62,339 nt of DNA from CAYOHG01 sp964465125 (GTDB lineage: Bacteria; Planctomycetota; Phycisphaerae; UBA1845; Fen-1342). The DNA lies in assembly GCA_964465125.1 (NCBI GenBank), contig CAYXIO010000021.1, positions 1 through 62,339 of the forward strand, in the 5' to 3' direction. Below are positions 59,511-62,339 of this stretch, piece after piece. Below the pieces are notes generated by a model. It was not told the DNA's origin. It saw only the letters and a list, made by a program, of their open reading frames with translations, and did no database searches. Every line of letters begins with the position of its first letter. The stretch's first letter is position 1. The translations under genes and the position numbers were made by a program.

Positions 59511-60893
59511 CTACGGCTCCACCTCGGCCGCGGGCTCTGATTCGGCAGGCTGACTTGCAGGCGGCTCGGCCGGCGGTGGCGCGCCGCCGGAGGGCGTGGC
59601 GCTCGGGGGCGTGCTGCCGCTGTTGGCGCTGCCAAACTCGCGGCTGACGCGCGACTTCCCGCCGATCGGTACGCCCAGCCGCAGGCCCGCGAGAATGTCC
59701 GCAGACGCGGCGGACGCTGCCGCGCCGGTCTCCGGCGTCGTGCCGGAGGCCGCCACGCGCTCCAGCATCACGGCGTGGCGAACGTCGGCGGCGGTCAGCG
59801 GCGGCGCGGACTTCGGCCGCGCGGCGAACAGCCGACCGTCCACTGAACCGACGATCAGCACGGGCTCGGCCGCATTCGGAACAGCCAGCGTGAGGCCCGG
59901 CGCGGGGATTTCGTGTTCGACGGCGCCGCTGTCCTCGCGGATGGCCAGAATCCGTCCGTCGTTGGTCAGCGAATAGAGCAGCGGCGTGCCGATCGCCAGG
60001 ACATGATGAGCGCTGGGGACTTTCCAGCGCACACGCTGCTCATTCGGCCCGGCGACGTTCACCGCCACCAGCCCATCCGCGATGCAATACTGATAGGCGA
60101 CCTCGGGAGTCGCGACGGGCGGCTCGTACAAAGGCGAATTCAGCCGGGCACGCCAGCGCAGCCCGCCGCTGGACGACTCGAGCAGATAGAGCGACTGGTC
60201 GCGGCTCGCAACGTAGACGCCGTTGGCGTCCACCACGAGGTCCGCCGTCACGGCCCCATCCACGCTGCGCTGCCAGATGAAGATCTTGTTCTCGGCTCGA
60301 CAGGCCGCGATCGTGCCGCGATCGCCGGCGAAATACAACACGCCATTGACGGAAACCGGCCGCGACGAGACCGGCCCGTTGCCGACGGTCTTCCAGACGG
60401 GTCCGTGGATCCAGGTCGGGTAGAACGCATAGAGCCGCTCGTTCAGGCCTCCCAGGAAATAGTGCAGGCCGTCGCAGTACGGCGCGGACGCCGCCGGGAA
60501 GTTCAAGCTCATCTCGGAGAGCGGCTCGCCGAAGTAGCGTCCGAACTGCCGCACAGCGGGAGGCGTAACGAAAATGACGCGCTTGGCGGTGTGCGCCGGC
60601 CGGAAGATGCGATAGCCGCCGGTGGTGATCCGGCGTAGCCAGCGAATCGCGCCGGTGTTCGCGTGAACCGCGTAGGCGTAGCCGTCGTCCGTGGTGACGT
60701 AAAGGTGGTCGTCGACGCGGAACAGCTCGGCGACCTTTTGGCCCGGCTCGAGCGGGAGCCTCAACTGCCAGAACTTGGCCAGGCCGGCTTCATGCAATGC
60801 GGCCGTCGGCACGTAGTCGTCCTGGGCGACCGCCCGAGCGGCGAGAAGCGGCAGAAGAACGAGGAGCGATCGGGAGCTGCGCAGCGCGCCCAT
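59511..60893 (-). CDS. Secreted PQQ-like beta-propeller protein
   Basis: 460 aa. Signal peptide RSLLVLLPLLAARAVAQ, then about seven propeller blades with the usual turns (HLYVTTDDGYAYAVHANTGA, GVYVASRDQSLYLLESSSGG, VLIVGSVDGRLFAARPKSA). The tail is a Ser/Pro/Ala-rich, acidic, disordered stretch. BamB-like scaffolds and quinoprotein relatives share this fold; no PQQ ligands are certain. Confidence 0.78.
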   Translation of the reverse strand: MGALRSSRSLLVLLPLLAARAVAQDDYVPTAALHEAGLAKFWQLRLPLEPGQKVAELFRVDDHLYVTTDDGYAYAVHANTGAIRWLRRITTGGYRIFRPAHTAKRVIFVTPPAVRQFGRYFGEPLSEMSLNFPAASAPYCDGLHYFLGGLNERLYAFYPTWIHGPVWKTVGNGPVSSRPVSVNGVLYFAGDRGTIAACRAENKIFIWQRSVDGAVTADLVVDANGVYVASRDQSLYLLESSSGGLRWRARLNSPLYEPPVATPEVAYQYCIADGLVAVNVAGPNEQRVRWKVPSAHHVLAIGTPLLYSLTNDGRILAIREDSGAVEHEIPAPGLTLAVPNAAEPVLIVGSVDGRLFAARPKSAPPLTAADVRHAVMLERVAASGTTPETGAAASAASADILAGLRLGVPIGGKSRVSREFGSANSGSTPPSATPSGGAPPPAEPPASQPAESEPAAEVEP

Positions 60894-60994
60894 GGAGGTC
60901 CCTTCCGGTCGAGCCGGCCGAACCGGCCGGCGGCGTCGGAGCCTGTCCGCAATGCCGATCCCGCGGGCCGCGGGCCGGGCATGTCGCGATCGGT

Positions 60995-61023
60995 GATATA
61001 GACGCCGGGCACGGGCGCGTCAA
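60995..61023 (-). promoter_or_regulatory. Candidate promoter of the beta-propeller gene
   Basis: On the minus strand TTGACG (61018-61023), 17 nt, TATATC (60995-61000): five and four of six consensus matches at ideal spacing, about 100 nt before the start codon. Confidence 0.5.
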
Positions 61024-61055
61024 CGGAATCGATCCGGGCCTATTTCGATGCGTTC

Positions 61056-61084
61056 TTGCCTTGCGGAGCGGCGCGCGCTATCCT
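61056..61084 (+). promoter_or_regulatory. Candidate promoter of the OmpA-like gene
   Basis: TTGCCT (61056-61061), 17 nt, TATCCT (61079-61084). It is divergent from the promoter above, with the two -35 boxes 32 bp apart. Confidence 0.45.
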
Positions 61085-61170
61085 GCGCGCGGCAGCGGCC
61101 ACGGTTGGCCGATCTGCGGGGCAGCGCGGTCCCCTGAGGGCACGGAGGCGTCCGTTCGAGGAGCACGTCT

Positions 61171-61917
61171 ATGAGGCGATTCGGTCTACTTTGTGCGTGC
61201 GTGATTGCTGCTACGACCCTGACGTTCTCGTCCGGCTGCGACGCGAACGCGAAGGACATGCAGATTCAGGCGCTGCAACGCGAGAACAGCGATCTGGAGC
61301 GGCGCAACGGCGAGCTCGAATCCCAGCTTGCCGCGGCCATGAAGGACTCGGACGACGCCCGGCGGCGCGCCTTGCAGCTTCAGCAGATGATCGACCAGCT
61401 TCGCGGCGAACTGGCCTCAGCGCAGGCCATGCGCCCGGCCGCCGATAGCGGGACGTGGAAGGGCTGGCAGGAGGCCGGTCCGTACGCCTGGATCGACCTG
61501 ACGTCGGACATCCTCTTCGACGCGGGCAAGGCGGATCTGAAGGGCGAGGGCCGCGGGTTGATTCGCGAGATCGCCTCGAACATCCAGGAGCGCTACAGCG
61601 ACCGAGACGTGTGGATCATCGGCCACACCGACTCGGACCCGATCAAGGCCAGCAAAGCGCTCTGGAGGGACAATCTCGACCTGAGCCAGGGCCGCGCCCA
61701 CACGGTCGCGCTTGAGGTTTCCAAGCTTGGGATCGACATGTCGCGGATCATTGCCGGCGGCCAGGGAGAATTCCGCCCGAAGGACACCAACTCGACCAAG
61801 GAAGGCAAGAAGCACAACCGCCGCGTCGAGGTCATCGCCGTCAAGCGCCCGCCGAGCGACACGTCGACGCCCAACGTCGGCGAATCGGACGGCGCGACGA
61901 TCGCGCCGCCGGGCTGA
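61171..61917 (+). CDS. OmpA-family lipoprotein with coiled-coil linker
   Basis: 248 aa. Signal with lipobox-like FSSGC (Cys 23), then a coiled coil at about 30-85 (MQIQALQRENSDLERRNGEL), then an OmpA peptidoglycan-binding domain (ILFDAGKADLKGEGRGLI, IIGHTDSDPIKASKALWRDN, LSQGRAHTVALEVSKLGID, NRRVEVIA). It tethers the outer membrane or another envelope layer to the wall. GAGGAG lies before ATG 61171. Confidence 0.88.
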   Translation: MRRFGLLCACVIAATTLTFSSGCDANAKDMQIQALQRENSDLERRNGELESQLAAAMKDSDDARRRALQLQQMIDQLRGELASAQAMRPAADSGTWKGWQEAGPYAWIDLTSDILFDAGKADLKGEGRGLIREIASNIQERYSDRDVWIIGHTDSDPIKASKALWRDNLDLSQGRAHTVALEVSKLGIDMSRIIAGGQGEFRPKDTNSTKEGKKHNRRVEVIAVKRPPSDTSTPNVGESDGATIAPPG

Positions 61918-62030
61918 TTCTTACGCGTGCTGCGACGAACTTCTCTGGCGGGCGGGCGTCGCAGGGCGTTCGTCCGCCTGATGGCTTTGCGGCCTGATTC
62001 GGAAGCGCCTCGCGGGACGTGGGTGAGCAC

Positions 62031-62339
62031 ATGGAGATTCTCCCGGCGATCGACCTGTTCGAGGGCCGGTGCGTCCGTCTGATTCAGGGCCGCTACGACC
62101 GCCTGATCGACTACGAATGCGATCCGGCCGACGTCGCGCAGCGCTTCCGCGACGCCGGCGCCCATTGGGTTCACGTCGTCGATCTCGAAGCCGCGCGCAG
62201 CGGACATCCCGCCAATCTCGAGGCGCTCCGCCGGATCGTCGCCAGCGGGCTGCACGTCGAATTCGGCGGCGGCATGCGCGACGAAGCCTCGCTCCGCGCC
62301 GCGCTCGAAGCCGGCGCCGATCGCGTGATCGTCGGAACG
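62031..62339 (+). CDS. hisA: Phosphoribosylformimino-AICAR ribotide isomerase, 5' part
   Basis: Histidine pathway isomerase. The first 103 codons only, cut by the window end. MEILPAIDLFEGRCVRLIQG has the catalytic Asp of the first strand. WVHVVDLEAARSG, HVEFGGGMRDEA and DRVIVG follow in the right order for the (beta/alpha)8 barrel. HisF shares the fold, but the first strand and ARSG loop fit HisA better. Confidence 0.88.
   Translation, partial: MEILPAIDLFEGRCVRLIQGRYDRLIDYECDPADVAQRFRDAGAHWVHVVDLEAARSGHPANLEALRRIVASGLHVEFGGGMRDEASLRAALEAGADRVIVGT

Overview
The window is 62.3 kb of very GC-rich bacterial DNA with dense genes, many GTG or TTG starts and many 4-base ATGA/GTGA overlaps. It looks like an uncultured planctomycete, possibly Phycisphaerae-like. 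The grounds are a secreted nuclease ending in a C...C dockerin of the planctomycete 'GC' type, a Ser/Thr kinase with TPRs, a C+ type L31, and a large polysaccharide cluster. This is inference from content; no rRNA or other lineage marker is present. Two 10-N scaffold gaps (311-320, 51905-51914) point to a draft or metagenome assembly.

Layout. 0.1-7.7 kb: TPR membrane protein, pseudouridine synthase, PBP4-type carboxypeptidase, then on the minus strand prfA, rpmE, dapB, a TPR protein and a SPOR-like protein, followed by a plus-strand FlK-like thioesterase. 7.8-24.1 kb: secreted Tyr-rich protein, pabB-pabC-nif3-PPIase run, beta-helix protein, nth, lipoprotein, CMD-fold protein, Cys/Met PLP enzyme, dockerin nuclease, coiled-coil protein, larE, imuB and an Rrf2 regulator. 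24.2-26.7 kb: purH, described below. 26.7-27.3 kb: a gene-poor gap with one candidate 23-residue peptide. 27.3-31.8 kb: a zinc-ribbon/kinase/TPR protein and a hybrid histidine kinase. 32-59.4 kb: a surface polysaccharide locus with nucleotide-sugar genes (two Gfo/Idh dehydrogenases, two DegT aminotransferases, acyltransferases, an epimerase), glycosyltransferases, a Wzt-type ABC ATPase with a sugar-binding-like tail, methyltransferases, two UPF0104 membrane proteins, a pyruvyltransferase with its F420-beta-like partner, and large membrane proteins. 59.5-62.3 kb: PQQ-like beta-propeller, OmpA-like lipoprotein and the start of hisA.

The standout is purH. A 723-nt segment (25014-25736), exactly 241 codons, sits in frame inside the AICAR transformylase half, about ten codons before the Lys-His active-site motif. 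It encodes a REP-associated Y1 (HUH) transposase domain with HUH histidines and candidate catalytic Tyr intact, framed by a perfect 37-bp inverted repeat built from CACCGGTT...AACCGGTG palindromes. All conserved PurH motifs survive on both sides, with no stop across 839 codons. The same palindrome recurs as a 30-bp-period array in an intergenic gap 21 kb away (46972-47050). This looks like a REP/RAYT element that has become, or been selected as, a coding-compatible insertion in a central purine enzyme.

Working together: the 32-59 kb locus would make amino/uronic nucleotide sugars, assemble and modify a glycan, and export it by an ABC route. The permease (Wzm) is not in the window. The two kinases and the OmpA/beta-propeller genes may serve the same envelope, but nothing in the sequence ties them to it directly.
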